64,000 bases of DNA from Gammaproteobacteria bacterium (lineage in GTDB: Bacteria; Pseudomonadota; Gammaproteobacteria; Arenicellales; UBA868): assembly GCA_022451485.1 (NCBI GenBank), contig JAKUQS010000014.1:1-64000 (forward strand). The letters run 5' to 3'. The stretch's first letter is position 1; every line of letters starts with the position of its first letter. Both the position numbers and the translations under genes were made by a program. The notes beneath the pieces are model-generated. The model was not told where the DNA came from and did no database searches. It was given only the letters and a program-made list of their open reading frames with translations. Positions 8,272 to 17,588 of this stretch are shown piece after piece.

Positions 8272-9309
8272 TTATTTGTTGTAACCGACCTCATCCGCCA
8301 TACGGATAGCAGCAGCTCGGTTGTCGGCGATGTCTGCCAGTGCAAGGTCATCTTGTTTGAACGGCCCCCAGGACTTCTGAAGATCGTTCCAGGCGATGCC
8401 AGGAGTGACTGGGTACTCGCCGTTTTTCTGGGCGTACATGCCCTGACCTTCAGCGCTTGCAAGAAATTCCATTAAGGCAATGGCACCTTCTCGGTTTGGA
8501 GCGTGTTTAGTCAATGCCACACCGCTAATATTCATGTGCGCACCGCGGTGGTAGAGGGGTCGTAAGTCCTTCTGGTTGGGGAAAATCACGCGAACAGCAT
8601 TAGCCCAGGGAACCTGCTTTGGATCTTTGAGCATTTTCGACATGTAATAGTGGTTAATGATTGCGACATCGCAAACACCTTCCTTGATGGCTTTTACTTG
8701 CGCCCGATCATTCCCCTGTGGTTTGCGGGCTAGATTGGCTTTTAATCCACTGAGCCATGCTTTTGCGTTAGCTGAGCCGTGATGGACAATCATGCTCGCC
8801 GTCAGCGCCACCATGTACGGGTGCTTACCTGATCGTGTGCAGATGCGCCCCTTCCACCGCGAGTTAGTTAAATCTTCATAACTCGTGATGTCACTTGCCC
8901 CGACACGGTCTTTCGAACTCACAATGATTCTCGCCCGAGAGGTCAGACCGAACCAGTGTCCATTAGGCTCTCTAAATTGCGCAGGGATATCCCGCGCGAG
9001 CGCATCGGACTGCACTGCTTGTGTAAGACCGGCATTTTGAATGTCCTTGAGACGTCCAATATCCACTGTGAATACGAGGTCAGCTGGACTATTACTGCCC
9101 TCTTGTTGAAGTCGCTCCAGCATGCCTTTCTTGGCATAGACTGAATTCACCTTGATCCCGGTTTTCTGAGTAAACACGGCAAACATGGGATCGATCAGCT
9201 TCGGCTTTCGATAACTGTAAACATTCACGTCACCCGCTGAGACAGTGCCCGCGAGTACTGACAGTCCGACTGCCATTGCGATTAATGAGAAAAATCTACT
9301 GCGTTTCAT
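8272..9309 (-). CDS. fbpA: Periplasmic Fe(3+)-binding protein of the Fbp ABC importer
   Basis: An iron-binding extracellular solute-binding protein of 345 residues. A Sec signal peptide (residues 1-25, basic MKRSRF then a hydrophobic stretch ending TVSA) is followed by the diagnostic mature start GDVNVYSYRKP. YSYRKPKL near the N-terminus and the pair of tyrosines in NHYYMSK fit the FutA/FbpA type, in which tyrosines bind ferric iron. It is divergent from fbpB and fbpC across a 197-base region with two Fur-like boxes, and it leads the operon containing the DUF2325 protein and peroxiredoxin. Confidence 0.93.
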   Translation of the reverse strand: MKRSRFFSLIAMAVGLSVLAGTVSAGDVNVYSYRKPKLIDPMFAVFTQKTGIKVNSVYAKKGMLERLQQEGSNSPADLVFTVDIGRLKDIQNAGLTQAVQSDALARDIPAQFREPNGHWFGLTSRARIIVSSKDRVGASDITSYEDLTNSRWKGRICTRSGKHPYMVALTASMIVHHGSANAKAWLSGLKANLARKPQGNDRAQVKAIKEGVCDVAIINHYYMSKMLKDPKQVPWANAVRVIFPNQKDLRPLYHRGAHMNISGVALTKHAPNREGAIALMEFLASAEGQGMYAQKNGEYPVTPGIAWNDLQKSWGPFKQDDLALADIADNRAAAIRMADEVGYNK

Positions 9310-9343
9310 TACTTTGGTCCTTTAATTAATTGATATGGTGAGA

Positions 9344-9376
9344 TGCGAATGATAATGGGAATGAGAATGATTCGCA
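9344..9376. promoter_or_regulatory. Fur-like operator 1
   Basis: The site holds hexamers GATAAT-GGGAAT-GAGAAT-GATTCG from 9351, matching 13 of 19 positions of the classical Fur box. It is framed by the inverted repeat TGCGAAT (9344-9350) and ATTCGCA (9370-9376). It lies 35-67 bases upstream of the fbpA start, where Fur with iron would repress the leftward operon. Confidence 0.75.
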
Positions 9377-9474
9377 ATAGCATTTGTGCAGTGGCAATTG
9401 TCTTTAAGTTCGAATCGACCGGGGAAGAACCTGCATGGATGTCACGCCACTTGAATATATGTGGACAACTAATT

Positions 9475-9493
9475 GATAATAAGAACGATTCGC
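9475..9493. promoter_or_regulatory. Fur-like operator 2
   Basis: GATAATAAGAACGATTCGC matches 13 of 19 positions of the Fur consensus and shares the GATAAT and GATTCG ends with operator 1. It ends 13 bases before the fbpB ATG, which suits repression of the rightward fbpBC transcript. Confidence 0.65.
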
Positions 9494-9506
9494 AGTAACA
9501 ATTGAG

Positions 9507-11243
9507 ATGATAGGTGTCATGGGGGAAATCACTGCCGAGTCGCTTTCCAAGATACGCCGTATCTCATTTTTGATTGACCGTTGGACCATGAGCAGTATGT
9601 TGCTCGCAGGCTTTGTGGCCTTGCCGGTCTTGACGGTGTTTGCTCTGGCATTCGGGTCAACGAGCGATATTTGGCAGCATTTGTTATCCACATCGCTACC
9701 CCACTACTTGCGAAACACGCTCTACTTGATGGCCGGAGTGGGAGTCGCTGTTTGTGTGCTGGGAATCTCTACCGCCTGGCTGGTGACCATGTGCCGTTTC
9801 CCTGGGCGAAAAGTGTTTGAGTGGTTGTTGTTGCTGCCGCTTGCGATGCCGGCCTATGTCATCGCCTATGCTTATACCGATTTTCTTGAATACGCTGGGG
9901 TTGTTCAGGGACTTTTACGTGATCTTTTTGGTTGGCAAAGCGCGCGGGACTACTGGTTTCCTGAAGTACGTAGCTTGGGCGGGGCGATTGTGTTCATGGG
10001 CTTTGTTCTCTACCCATATGTGTACTTGCTCACGCGCACCGCATTTCTCGAACAATCCGTCAACATGATCGAAGTCAGTCGAGTATTGGGTCGGGGTGCG
10101 TGGGGTACGTTTTTTAGTGTGTCATTGCCCTCTGCGCGCCCGGCCATTGCAGTTGGTCTTGCGCTCGCGTTGATGGAAACGCTGAATGATTTTGGTACCG
10201 TGGACTATTTCGCGGTTGAGACACTCACAGTTGGAGTTTTCGATGTGTGGCTGGGTATGGGAAATTTGGCCGGGGGCGCACAGATTGCGGTGGTGATGAT
10301 GCTGTTCGTCGTAGCACTGATAACACTAGAGCACATTAGTCGTCGACACCAACGTTATTACCAGCCCGCCTCAAGCCGCTTGAAAACGTTGCCAACTTAC
10401 AGATTGGTCGGTTGGAAACGAATCGCGGCAATCGGAGTTTGTGTTACCCCGGTGCTGTGTGGGTTTTTGGTGCCGGTTTTGGTTTTGGGTGAACTGACCT
10501 GGGCTTATTTCGACGAGTCTTGGACACCGGAATTTCGTACCTATGTATTCAATAGTTGTCTTTTATCCGGCGTGGCCGCTTTAATTGCGTTGTTAGTAGC
10601 AATTGTTATCGCCTATGGTCGACGGCTTCAGGGAGGACGCTTGCTGATGTTCGCGGCTCGCATTGCCTCTTTAGGTTATGCCTTGCCTGGCGCCGTGCTA
10701 GCGGTCGGCATTATCGTCCCGTTTGCTGCCTTTGATAACGCGTTTGATGCATGGATGCGGGCTCATCTCGGAATTTCGACAGGTCTTATACTCAGCGGGA
10801 CGGTGACCGCAGTTGTTTTCGGCTACGTCGTGCGATTTCTAGCGATCGCGTTGGGTCAGGTCGAAGCGAGTCTAGAGAAAGTCTCACCTTCGATGGATAT
10901 GGCGGCTAGGACCCTTGGTTATCGCGCGGGTGAAACATTTGTTCGTTATCACGCGCCGCTCATTCGTGGTGGTCTTTTCACGGCACTCATGATTGTATTT
11001 GTCGATTGCATGAAGGAACTTCCTGCCACTTTGATTCTAAGGCCGTTTAATTTTGATACCTTGGCGACGCACGTGTATGAATTTGCATCGGATGAGATGC
11101 TAGGAGAAGCTGCGTTGGGGTCATTGACCATTGTCACCGTAGGCTTGGTCCCCGTCTTATTATTGACTCGAATGATTAGTAATAGCCGGGAACATAGGAT
11201 CCAACGAACTAAGCGGTTTCAAATATCAGAGGCCACCACGTGA
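9507..11243 (+). CDS. fbpB: Fe(3+) ABC transporter permease, double-length
   Basis: A 578-residue inner-membrane permease made of two homologous halves, as usual for FbpB/SfuB. Each half has about six membrane segments and an EAA-type cytoplasmic loop: VSRVLGRGAWGTFFSVSLPSARPA in outline near residue 190 and MAARTLGYRAG near 470. It forms the channel for ferric iron delivered by FbpA. ATG 9507 directly follows Fur-like operator 2. The stop overlaps the GTG of fbpC as GTGA, so permease and ATPase are translationally coupled. Confidence 0.93.
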   Translation: MIGVMGEITAESLSKIRRISFLIDRWTMSSMLLAGFVALPVLTVFALAFGSTSDIWQHLLSTSLPHYLRNTLYLMAGVGVAVCVLGISTAWLVTMCRFPGRKVFEWLLLLPLAMPAYVIAYAYTDFLEYAGVVQGLLRDLFGWQSARDYWFPEVRSLGGAIVFMGFVLYPYVYLLTRTAFLEQSVNMIEVSRVLGRGAWGTFFSVSLPSARPAIAVGLALALMETLNDFGTVDYFAVETLTVGVFDVWLGMGNLAGGAQIAVVMMLFVVALITLEHISRRHQRYYQPASSRLKTLPTYRLVGWKRIAAIGVCVTPVLCGFLVPVLVLGELTWAYFDESWTPEFRTYVFNSCLLSGVAALIALLVAIVIAYGRRLQGGRLLMFAARIASLGYALPGAVLAVGIIVPFAAFDNAFDAWMRAHLGISTGLILSGTVTAVVFGYVVRFLAIALGQVEASLEKVSPSMDMAARTLGYRAGETFVRYHAPLIRGGLFTALMIVFVDCMKELPATLILRPFNFDTLATHVYEFASDEMLGEAALGSLTIVTVGLVPVLLLTRMISNSREHRIQRTKRFQISEATT

Positions 11244-12328
11244 GCATCGAATACTTGCTTGAGGTGGACAACATTACCTGCCGCTATGGTCAAGATCGGG
11301 CCGTGGACGGCCTTAATTTTGATGTCCGGCCCGGATCAGTCACGTGTCTGCTTGGGCCAAGTGGTTGCGGTAAGACAACCGCACTCAGGGCAATAGCTGG
11401 CTTTCAGGCTTTGGCAAAAGGCGAAATTCGGATTGAAGGCGAACCCGTGTCCACGCCTTTGCAATTGGTGCCACCAGAGCGCCGGCAATTGGGTATGGTG
11501 TTTCAGGATCACGCACTATTTCCGCACCTTAAGGTCGCTGATAACGTCGCTGCTGGACTCAGACACCAAGATGAAAGCCTGCGACGTCAGACAGTAAACG
11601 GCTTGCTCGAACGCATGGACTTAAATGCACTGGGCGATCGTTTCCCGCATGAATTATCCGGTGGGCAACAGCAGCGTGTTGCGCTGGCTCGTGCTTTGGC
11701 GCCGCGCCCGCGACTGTTATTGATGGATGAACCATTCTCAAATCTTGATCTTGATCTTCGCGAACGTCTTGGAGTCGAGGTTCACGATCTACTGAAAGAA
11801 CACGGAATAACCGCCGTGATGGTGACCCATGACCAATACGATGCGTTTGTCCTGGGCGATGAAGTCGGGATTATGTCCCAAGGTAACATTTTGCAATGGG
11901 ATACGCCGTACAATGTTTATCATGAACCGACGTCACGATTTGTGGCAGATTTTATTGGGAACGGTGTGTTTATACGCGGTACGAGAACCGGTGACCGCAC
12001 GGTCGATACCGAATTGGGTGTTATTGAAGGTACACTCGATCGTCCTGCGCTGACGTCAGCGTTGGTCGACGTATTGATCCGCCCCGACGATGTTTTGCCT
12101 GATCCGGATGGAGCGATCAGCGCTCGGGTCTCGAGAAAAGCATTCAAGGGCGCGGATATTTTGTATACCTTAACGTTACCCAGTGGAACTACCTTGCTGT
12201 CATTGTTTCCCAGTCACGACAATTTCTCAGTAGGAGATCATGTGCGGGTGCGTCTGAATGTTGATCACCTAGTGGTTTTCCCTATAGGGAAAACAGTAGC
12301 CGAATCGATGGCTAGCGCAACGGCTTGA
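11240..12328 (+). CDS. fbpC: Fe(3+) ABC transporter ATP-binding protein
   Basis: The ATPase of the ferric importer, 362 residues. Walker A is GPSGCGKTT near residue 40, the signature is LSGGQQQR, Walker B is LLLMDEPFSNLD, and the switch histidine is in VTHDQ. The C-terminal third (about 240-350) is a TOBE-type regulatory domain as in FbpC/PotA. The start is GTG at 11240 inside the fbpB stop. A 7-base inverted repeat (12319-12325 with 12329-12335) flanks the stop codon but lacks a T-run, so termination there is doubtful. Confidence 0.93.
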   Translation: MSIEYLLEVDNITCRYGQDRAVDGLNFDVRPGSVTCLLGPSGCGKTTALRAIAGFQALAKGEIRIEGEPVSTPLQLVPPERRQLGMVFQDHALFPHLKVADNVAAGLRHQDESLRRQTVNGLLERMDLNALGDRFPHELSGGQQQRVALARALAPRPRLLLMDEPFSNLDLDLRERLGVEVHDLLKEHGITAVMVTHDQYDAFVLGDEVGIMSQGNILQWDTPYNVYHEPTSRFVADFIGNGVFIRGTRTGDRTVDTELGVIEGTLDRPALTSALVDVLIRPDDVLPDPDGAISARVSRKAFKGADILYTLTLPSGTTLLSLFPSHDNFSVGDHVRVRLNVDHLVVFPIGKTVAESMASATA

Positions 12329-12410
12329 AGCCGTTAGTGGTTTGTAGCGATGGTTCGTATAAGCTGTTAATGGATGTTCGTTATGGAGCCCACGTCCTGG
12401 ATATCTTCAT

Positions 12411-13292
12411 TTGTCATTGCTTTATAGTCTAAGAGGCCTGCCGCGGTCGTTACAGGCAGCTGTTTTTATGGCGCTCGCCATGCTGTTTTTTACATCAATG
12501 GGAATTTTTATTCGCTTGGCGGCGGAAGAGTTGCATTCCTTGGAGATAGTATTCTTCCGAAATTTCCTGGCGTTTCTGTTGATGGCGCCGTGGATTCTCC
12601 GACAGGGTATTCACGTCATGTATACGCGTCGACTGGGCCTGTATTCTTTTCGGGCATTGGTTAATCTAGTCGGGATGGCGGCTGGATTTACCGCTATCAC
12701 GATGATGCCGCTAGCAGAATTTACTGCGCTTAGTTTTACGGCACCGTTGTGGGTTACGTTGGGGGCCTGGTTTTTCTTGCGTGAAACGGTTCGGGGCTAC
12801 CGACTGGTAGCCATAATCGTAGGTTTTTTCGGTGTGATGGTGGTTCTTCAGCCGGGGTTTACCGCCATCTCGATCGCATCGGGGCTCGCATTGGTTCACG
12901 CCAGCTTGATTGCTGGGACCACGCTGATTGTGAAGCGATTGACTGTGACTGAACGCCCTGAGGCCATAGTCACTTACATGGTGCTCTTGCAGGCGCCACT
13001 GGCACTGATTCCTGCTTTGTTTGTTTGGCAGTGGCCGACGTTTATGGGCTGGGTGTGGCTATGGGCCCTAGCAGGAGGAGCCACATTAGGACACATTTTC
13101 TGGACACGGGCAGTACGAATAGCCGAAGTCACACAACTACAGCCACTCGAATTCATTCGCCTGCCAGTCGCAGGTTTATTTGCTTTCATGTTGTTTGCCG
13201 AAGTGCCAACCATATGGACTTGGATCGGCGGGGCGGTCATCTTTATTGCGACTGCGCTAGTAACTCGTGCGGAGGTTGCAGCGAGTCGTTAA
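12411..13292 (+). CDS. EamA/DMT-family transporter
   Basis: A ten-helix drug/metabolite transporter of 293 residues. Two EamA repeats are visible, roughly residues 15-150 and 160-290. Conserved features include GIFIRLAAEELHSLEIVFFRN near the start of repeat 1 and the E-rich ends of helices typical of the RhaT/EamA fold. The only in-frame upstream start is TTG 12411; an ATG at 12468 would remove part of helix 1. It probably exports a metabolite or amino acid. The substrate is unknown and it stands alone between fbpC and ettA. Confidence 0.88.
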   Translation: MSLLYSLRGLPRSLQAAVFMALAMLFFTSMGIFIRLAAEELHSLEIVFFRNFLAFLLMAPWILRQGIHVMYTRRLGLYSFRALVNLVGMAAGFTAITMMPLAEFTALSFTAPLWVTLGAWFFLRETVRGYRLVAIIVGFFGVMVVLQPGFTAISIASGLALVHASLIAGTTLIVKRLTVTERPEAIVTYMVLLQAPLALIPALFVWQWPTFMGWVWLWALAGGATLGHIFWTRAVRIAEVTQLQPLEFIRLPVAGLFAFMLFAEVPTIWTWIGGAVIFIATALVTRAEVAASR

Positions 13293-13401
13293 TAATTCAG
13301 GGTTAATCAATCTAACTGGTTTACCATAGACCCTCATCACACTTTGCGGTCGATCAGTTGTTGGGTTCGATGCACTTTTCAGTACAGGTTACAAAAGCAC
13401 T

Positions 13402-15078
13402 ATGGCCCAATATGTTTACAGCATGATCGGAGTGGGTAAAACCGTTCCGCCTCGTAAGCAAATCCTACGAGATATCTCTTTAAGTTTTTTTCCTGGTGCG
13501 AAGATTGGTGTTTTGGGATTGAATGGCTCGGGAAAATCAACCCTGCTTAGGATCATGGCAGGGATCGATGCGGAAATAGACGGCGAAGCCATTCCTCAGA
13601 AAAACCTCAAGATTGGTTATTTAGCTCAAGAGCCACACCTGAACGAAACTCTTGATGTGCGTGGCAACGTAGAGCAGGGCGTTGGTGAAGCAAAAGCACT
13701 GTTGGATCGATTTAATGAGGTAAGTCTTCGATTTGGGGAGGAATTGAATGACGACGAGATGAATGCACTGATCGAGGAACAAGGAGACCTGCAGACTCGT
13801 ATCGATGCGCTTGGGGCATGGGAACTGGACAGAAAACTTGACATCGCAGCCGATGCCTTACGATTACCTTCATGGAATGCGTCGGTTCAACACCTCTCCG
13901 GTGGTGAGCGTCGTCGCGTTGCGTTGTGTCAGCTGCTGTTGGCAGAGCCTGAAATGTTGTTATTGGACGAGCCCACTAACCATCTTGATGCTGAGTCGGT
14001 CGCCTGGCTTGAACGTTACCTTGAACAGTATCCAGGTACTGTTGTTGCCGTTACGCATGATCGTTATTTTCTGGATAACGTTGCAGGCTGGATACTCGAA
14101 TTGGATCGTGGCTACGGCATTCCTTGGGAGGGAAATTATTCCTCGTGGTTGGAGCAAAAGGATCAACGCCTCGAGATTGAAGAGAAAACGCAATCGGCAC
14201 GGCGAAAATCGATCGCAGTCGAATTGGAATGGGTTAGAGCTAACCCGCGGGCTAGGCAGGCAAAAAGTAAGGCACGCCTGCAGCGATTTAATGAATTAGT
14301 GGACACTGAATTTCAGGCACGTAACGAAACCAACGAGATTTACATTCCGCCCGGCCCACGGCTAGGGGACAAAGTGATCGAGGTCGAGGGATTAACCAAG
14401 GGTTTTGACGATCGATTATTGATCGACGGGCTTTCATTTAGTTTGCCACCTGGCGGAATCGTTGGAATCATTGGTCCAAATGGTGCTGGAAAAACGACAC
14501 TCTTTCGCATGCTCGTTGGTAACGAGGCAGTGGATGGGGGAGTGATCGATATCGGAGAAACGGTCAAGATTGCCTATGTTGATCAGAGCCGGGATGCATT
14601 GGATGATGGCCATACGGTGTGGGAGGAGATTTCTGACGGATTAGACGTCATTCAGGTTGATAAATATCAGACACCCTCACGGGCCTACGTGGGCCGGTTC
14701 AACTTCAAAGGTTCTGATCAACAGAAAAGGATAGGCGATTTGTCAGGTGGAGAACGAAATCGAGTGCATCTTGCTAAGGTGTTACGGCAGGGCGGCAATT
14801 TATTGTTGTTAGATGAGCCCACGAATGATCTCGATGTCGAGACGCTGCGTGCGCTAGAGCAGGCTCTGGTCAATTTTCCTGGTTGTGCGGTGGTCATTTC
14901 TCACGATCGCTGGTTTTTGAATCGAATCGCTACACACATTTTGGCCTTTGAAGGTGATAGTGAGGTCGTTTGGTTTTCTGGGAATTTCGAAGAATACGAG
15001 GCTGACCGTCGGCGGCGCACGGGCGATAACGCTGATCAGCCCAAACGTCTACAGTACAAGCCCATTAAGCGGGATTGA
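13402..15078 (+). CDS. ettA: Energy-dependent translational throttle protein EttA (ABC-F)
   Basis: An ABC-F ATPase of 558 residues with no membrane domain. It binds the ribosomal E site and gates the first peptide bond according to ATP/ADP level. Two ABC domains are complete: Walker [10 protein letters not shown] and GPNGAGKTT, signatures LSGGERRR and LSGGERNR, and Walker [12 protein letters not shown] and [11 protein letters not shown]. The Arm inside domain 1 and the charged P-site linker (about 245-320) are present. Length and the starting sequence [13 protein letters not shown] match EttA rather than Uup or YheS. It has its own leader region of 109 bases. Confidence 0.96.
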   Translation: MAQYVYSMIGVGKTVPPRKQILRDISLSFFPGAKIGVLGLNGSGKSTLLRIMAGIDAEIDGEAIPQKNLKIGYLAQEPHLNETLDVRGNVEQGVGEAKALLDRFNEVSLRFGEELNDDEMNALIEEQGDLQTRIDALGAWELDRKLDIAADALRLPSWNASVQHLSGGERRRVALCQLLLAEPEMLLLDEPTNHLDAESVAWLERYLEQYPGTVVAVTHDRYFLDNVAGWILELDRGYGIPWEGNYSSWLEQKDQRLEIEEKTQSARRKSIAVELEWVRANPRARQAKSKARLQRFNELVDTEFQARNETNEIYIPPGPRLGDKVIEVEGLTKGFDDRLLIDGLSFSLPPGGIVGIIGPNGAGKTTLFRMLVGNEAVDGGVIDIGETVKIAYVDQSRDALDDGHTVWEEISDGLDVIQVDKYQTPSRAYVGRFNFKGSDQQKRIGDLSGGERNRVHLAKVLRQGGNLLLLDEPTNDLDVETLRALEQALVNFPGCAVVISHDRWFLNRIATHILAFEGDSEVVWFSGNFEEYEADRRRRTGDNADQPKRLQYKPIKRD

Positions 15079-15110
15079 GGGATATCGGCGTTTAGTGCGC
15101 CCTGCACGGG

Positions 15111-16025
15111 ATGATGGAAGATGTTTGGATTCCTATTGTTCTTGTTGCTGCGGCGCTGCAGACAGCGCGTAACGCGGGACAAAAACACCTGAGTAGCCGG
15201 GTTTCGCCGTGGCTGGCGGCCTGGGTTCGTTTTGGATTCGGATTGCCCATCGCATTCATCTATCTCGTTCTTGTTCTAGCCTGGTTTAACCTTCCTTTCC
15301 CGCCACTCACGGGATCATTTCTTGTCCCCGCATTGTTAGCATCCGTGATGCAGATTGCGGGTACGGTATTTCTGATTCGGCTTTTCCGTCTAAGAAACTT
15401 TGCCATTGGCTCTACATTCGTTCGTACGGAAGCGATTATCGCTGCCGTATTGGGAAGCGTGGTGTTCGCAGAATCCATCGATCTGTGGGGCTGGTTGGCC
15501 ATTGTGATATCGGTGACCGGTGTGGTTCTGATCAGTGTGGTTCGATCAACGATACCGCGTCAGTTACCGCTCGGTTCAATCTTCAATCCGTCAGCCGGTC
15601 TTGGTCTGTTGGCTGGCCTTGGGTTCGCCCTTGCGTCATTTTTTATTCGCGAGGCGAGTTTGTCTTTTGCCGACGATAACTTTGTTTATACCGCTGCGGT
15701 GACATTCATCGTGGTCATAGGTCTACAGACGCTGATGTTGGGCCTTTTCATTGGGGTTTTTGAGCGACGGGAGTTTGGGAAATTAATAGGCGTATGGCAG
15801 CCAAGTCTATTTGTAGGTGTGGCCAGCGCTCTTGGTTCCATTGGGTGGTTTACAGCGATGACTATCGAGCGAGTGTCTTTTGTTAAAGCATTGGCGCAGG
15901 TTGAGTTCATTTTCGCGCTTTTTGTCTCTATCGTTGTATTTAAAGAACGCCCGACTCGAGTCGAGATTCTGGGGATGGTTTTGATCGCAGCGGGTATTGT
16001 CGTGCTGTTATTATTTGCTCGCTAG
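15111..16025 (+). CDS. EamA/DMT-family membrane transporter
   Basis: A second EamA-type protein, 304 residues and about ten hydrophobic helices. It starts with VWIPIVLVAAALQTARNAGQK, a signature of a proteobacterial subgroup that begins with an Arg-Asn pair in helix 1. Two repeats span about 5-145 and 160-300. The substrate is unknown. It begins 32 bases after ettA, so it may share that transcript. It is only distantly similar to the transporter at 12411, so it is not a recent duplicate. Confidence 0.85.
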   Translation: MMEDVWIPIVLVAAALQTARNAGQKHLSSRVSPWLAAWVRFGFGLPIAFIYLVLVLAWFNLPFPPLTGSFLVPALLASVMQIAGTVFLIRLFRLRNFAIGSTFVRTEAIIAAVLGSVVFAESIDLWGWLAIVISVTGVVLISVVRSTIPRQLPLGSIFNPSAGLGLLAGLGFALASFFIREASLSFADDNFVYTAAVTFIVVIGLQTLMLGLFIGVFERREFGKLIGVWQPSLFVGVASALGSIGWFTAMTIERVSFVKALAQVEFIFALFVSIVVFKERPTRVEILGMVLIAAGIVVLLLFAR

Positions 16026-16087
16026 CCTCAGAATTTCTAGGATCCTTCTTACTGGAATACTTCAGGGTCGAACAGGAGTCAATCATT

Positions 16088-17509
16088 ATGGATCACGCTG
16101 TTGCCACCGAACTGATCGAAAGCACCTGGGATAAGTCAATCACGCCGTCCCTCATCGATTACATTCGCATTCCAAATAAGTCGCCGGCCTTTGATCCTGA
16201 CTGGAAAAAGAATGGTTATATGGATGAGGCCGTGACCCTGATCTCAGACTGGTGTCGTGCGAATGCAATCGATGACATGGCGTTGGAGGTAATTCAACTT
16301 GAAGGCCGCACACCGCTGATCTATATCGACGTTCCGGGCGTTGGTGAGGACTGTGTCGTTCTTTATGGTCATCTTGATAAGCAGCCGGAGATGGTCGGTT
16401 GGCACGAAGGCTTGGGTCCGTGGAGCCCAGTTCTTGATGGAGATCGCCTTTATGGCCGTGGCGGTGCGGACGATGGCTACTCGGCTTTTGCTTCACTCAC
16501 GGCTATTCGTGCGGTGCGCGCTGCGGGTGGGCAACATGCCCGTTGTGTTGTCATCATCGAAGCCTGCGAGGAATCCGGCAGCTTTGACCTGCCGCATTAC
16601 ATTGATTATTTACAGGACCGGATTGGCACGCCGAGTCTCGTGATTTGCCTGGATTCAGGCTGCGGTAATTACGATCAGTTATGGTGTACGACATCCCTGC
16701 GTGGAATTGTGGCCGGTAATCTTGAGGTTCGAGTGCTTGATGAGGGTGTCCACTCTGGGGACGCATCGGGCATCGTGCCGTCATCTTTTCGTATTCTTCG
16801 CCAATTGCTTGATCGCATTGACGATTCGACAACTGGGACGATTTTGCTGGATGCGCTGCAAGTAGCAATACCGTCGCAGCGCTTAAGGCAGGCGGAGGTC
16901 GTTGCTCAAGTGTTGGGCGAGGCAGTACACGACAAGTTTCCTTGGCGTGGTGATATGCGTCCCGCCGCAACAGGCACTGAGGCCGTCCTTAATCGAAGTT
17001 GGCGCCCGGCGTTATCTGTGATTGGCATGGAGGGCTTGCCCGCTTTGCAGGACGCAGGAAATGTACTACGGCCGATGACAACAATTAAGCTGTCTCTGCG
17101 TATTCCACCGATGGTGGATGCCGAGGTTGCGAGTCAAGCCCTGAAGTCGGCACTTGAACACGATCCGCCATCCGGTGCTGACGTGCGTTTTGTTGCCGAG
17201 AAGGGTGCTGCAGGTTGGAACGCCCCACCTCTGGAGGCCTGGCTAGAGGAGGCGTGCGAAAGTGCGTCTAATACGCACTTTGGAAAAGGTGCGGTGTGGA
17301 TGGGTGAGGGCGGAACGATTCCATTTATGGGCATGCTAGGAGAGAAGTTTCCACAGGCACAGTTTATGGTGACGGGGGTATTGGGCCCTGCGTCTAACGC
17401 GCATGGCCCGAACGAGTTTCTCCATATCCCCTGTGCTAAGCGGCTGACAGCTTGTGTGGCACAGGTCCTTGACGCCCATTATCGGCATGGTGTCACAGCG
17501 GGCCGGTAA
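16088..17509 (+). CDS. M20-family metallopeptidase (dipeptidase-like)
   Basis: A 473-residue di-zinc peptidase of the M20 family, cytoplasmic. Metal ligands are visible in order: His/Asp in LYGHLDKQPE, the bridging Asp in GRGGADDGYS, the catalytic Glu pair in EACEESGS, Asp in CLDSGCG, and the late His in GPNEFLHIP. The dimerisation domain lies at about 210-380. Length and spacing resemble the CNDP-like dipeptidases more than carboxypeptidase G2. A strong AGGAG ribosome site precedes ATG 16088. It probably cleaves small peptides taken up from outside; specificity is unknown. Confidence 0.92.
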   Translation: MDHAVATELIESTWDKSITPSLIDYIRIPNKSPAFDPDWKKNGYMDEAVTLISDWCRANAIDDMALEVIQLEGRTPLIYIDVPGVGEDCVVLYGHLDKQPEMVGWHEGLGPWSPVLDGDRLYGRGGADDGYSAFASLTAIRAVRAAGGQHARCVVIIEACEESGSFDLPHYIDYLQDRIGTPSLVICLDSGCGNYDQLWCTTSLRGIVAGNLEVRVLDEGVHSGDASGIVPSSFRILRQLLDRIDDSTTGTILLDALQVAIPSQRLRQAEVVAQVLGEAVHDKFPWRGDMRPAATGTEAVLNRSWRPALSVIGMEGLPALQDAGNVLRPMTTIKLSLRIPPMVDAEVASQALKSALEHDPPSGADVRFVAEKGAAGWNAPPLEAWLEEACESASNTHFGKGAVWMGEGGTIPFMGMLGEKFPQAQFMVTGVLGPASNAHGPNEFLHIPCAKRLTACVAQVLDAHYRHGVTAGR

Positions 17510-17588
17510 TGGAGTGATGCTGCAAGTGTTGGTATCTAAGGATTCGGCTTCCTCGGCGCATCGCTAGGAAAGATCGAATAACGGTGCA

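Noticed and set aside
12319-12335. Inverted repeat around the fbpC stop as a terminator
   Set aside because: The 7-base stem has only the stop codon as loop and no T-run follows, so I do not call it a terminator.
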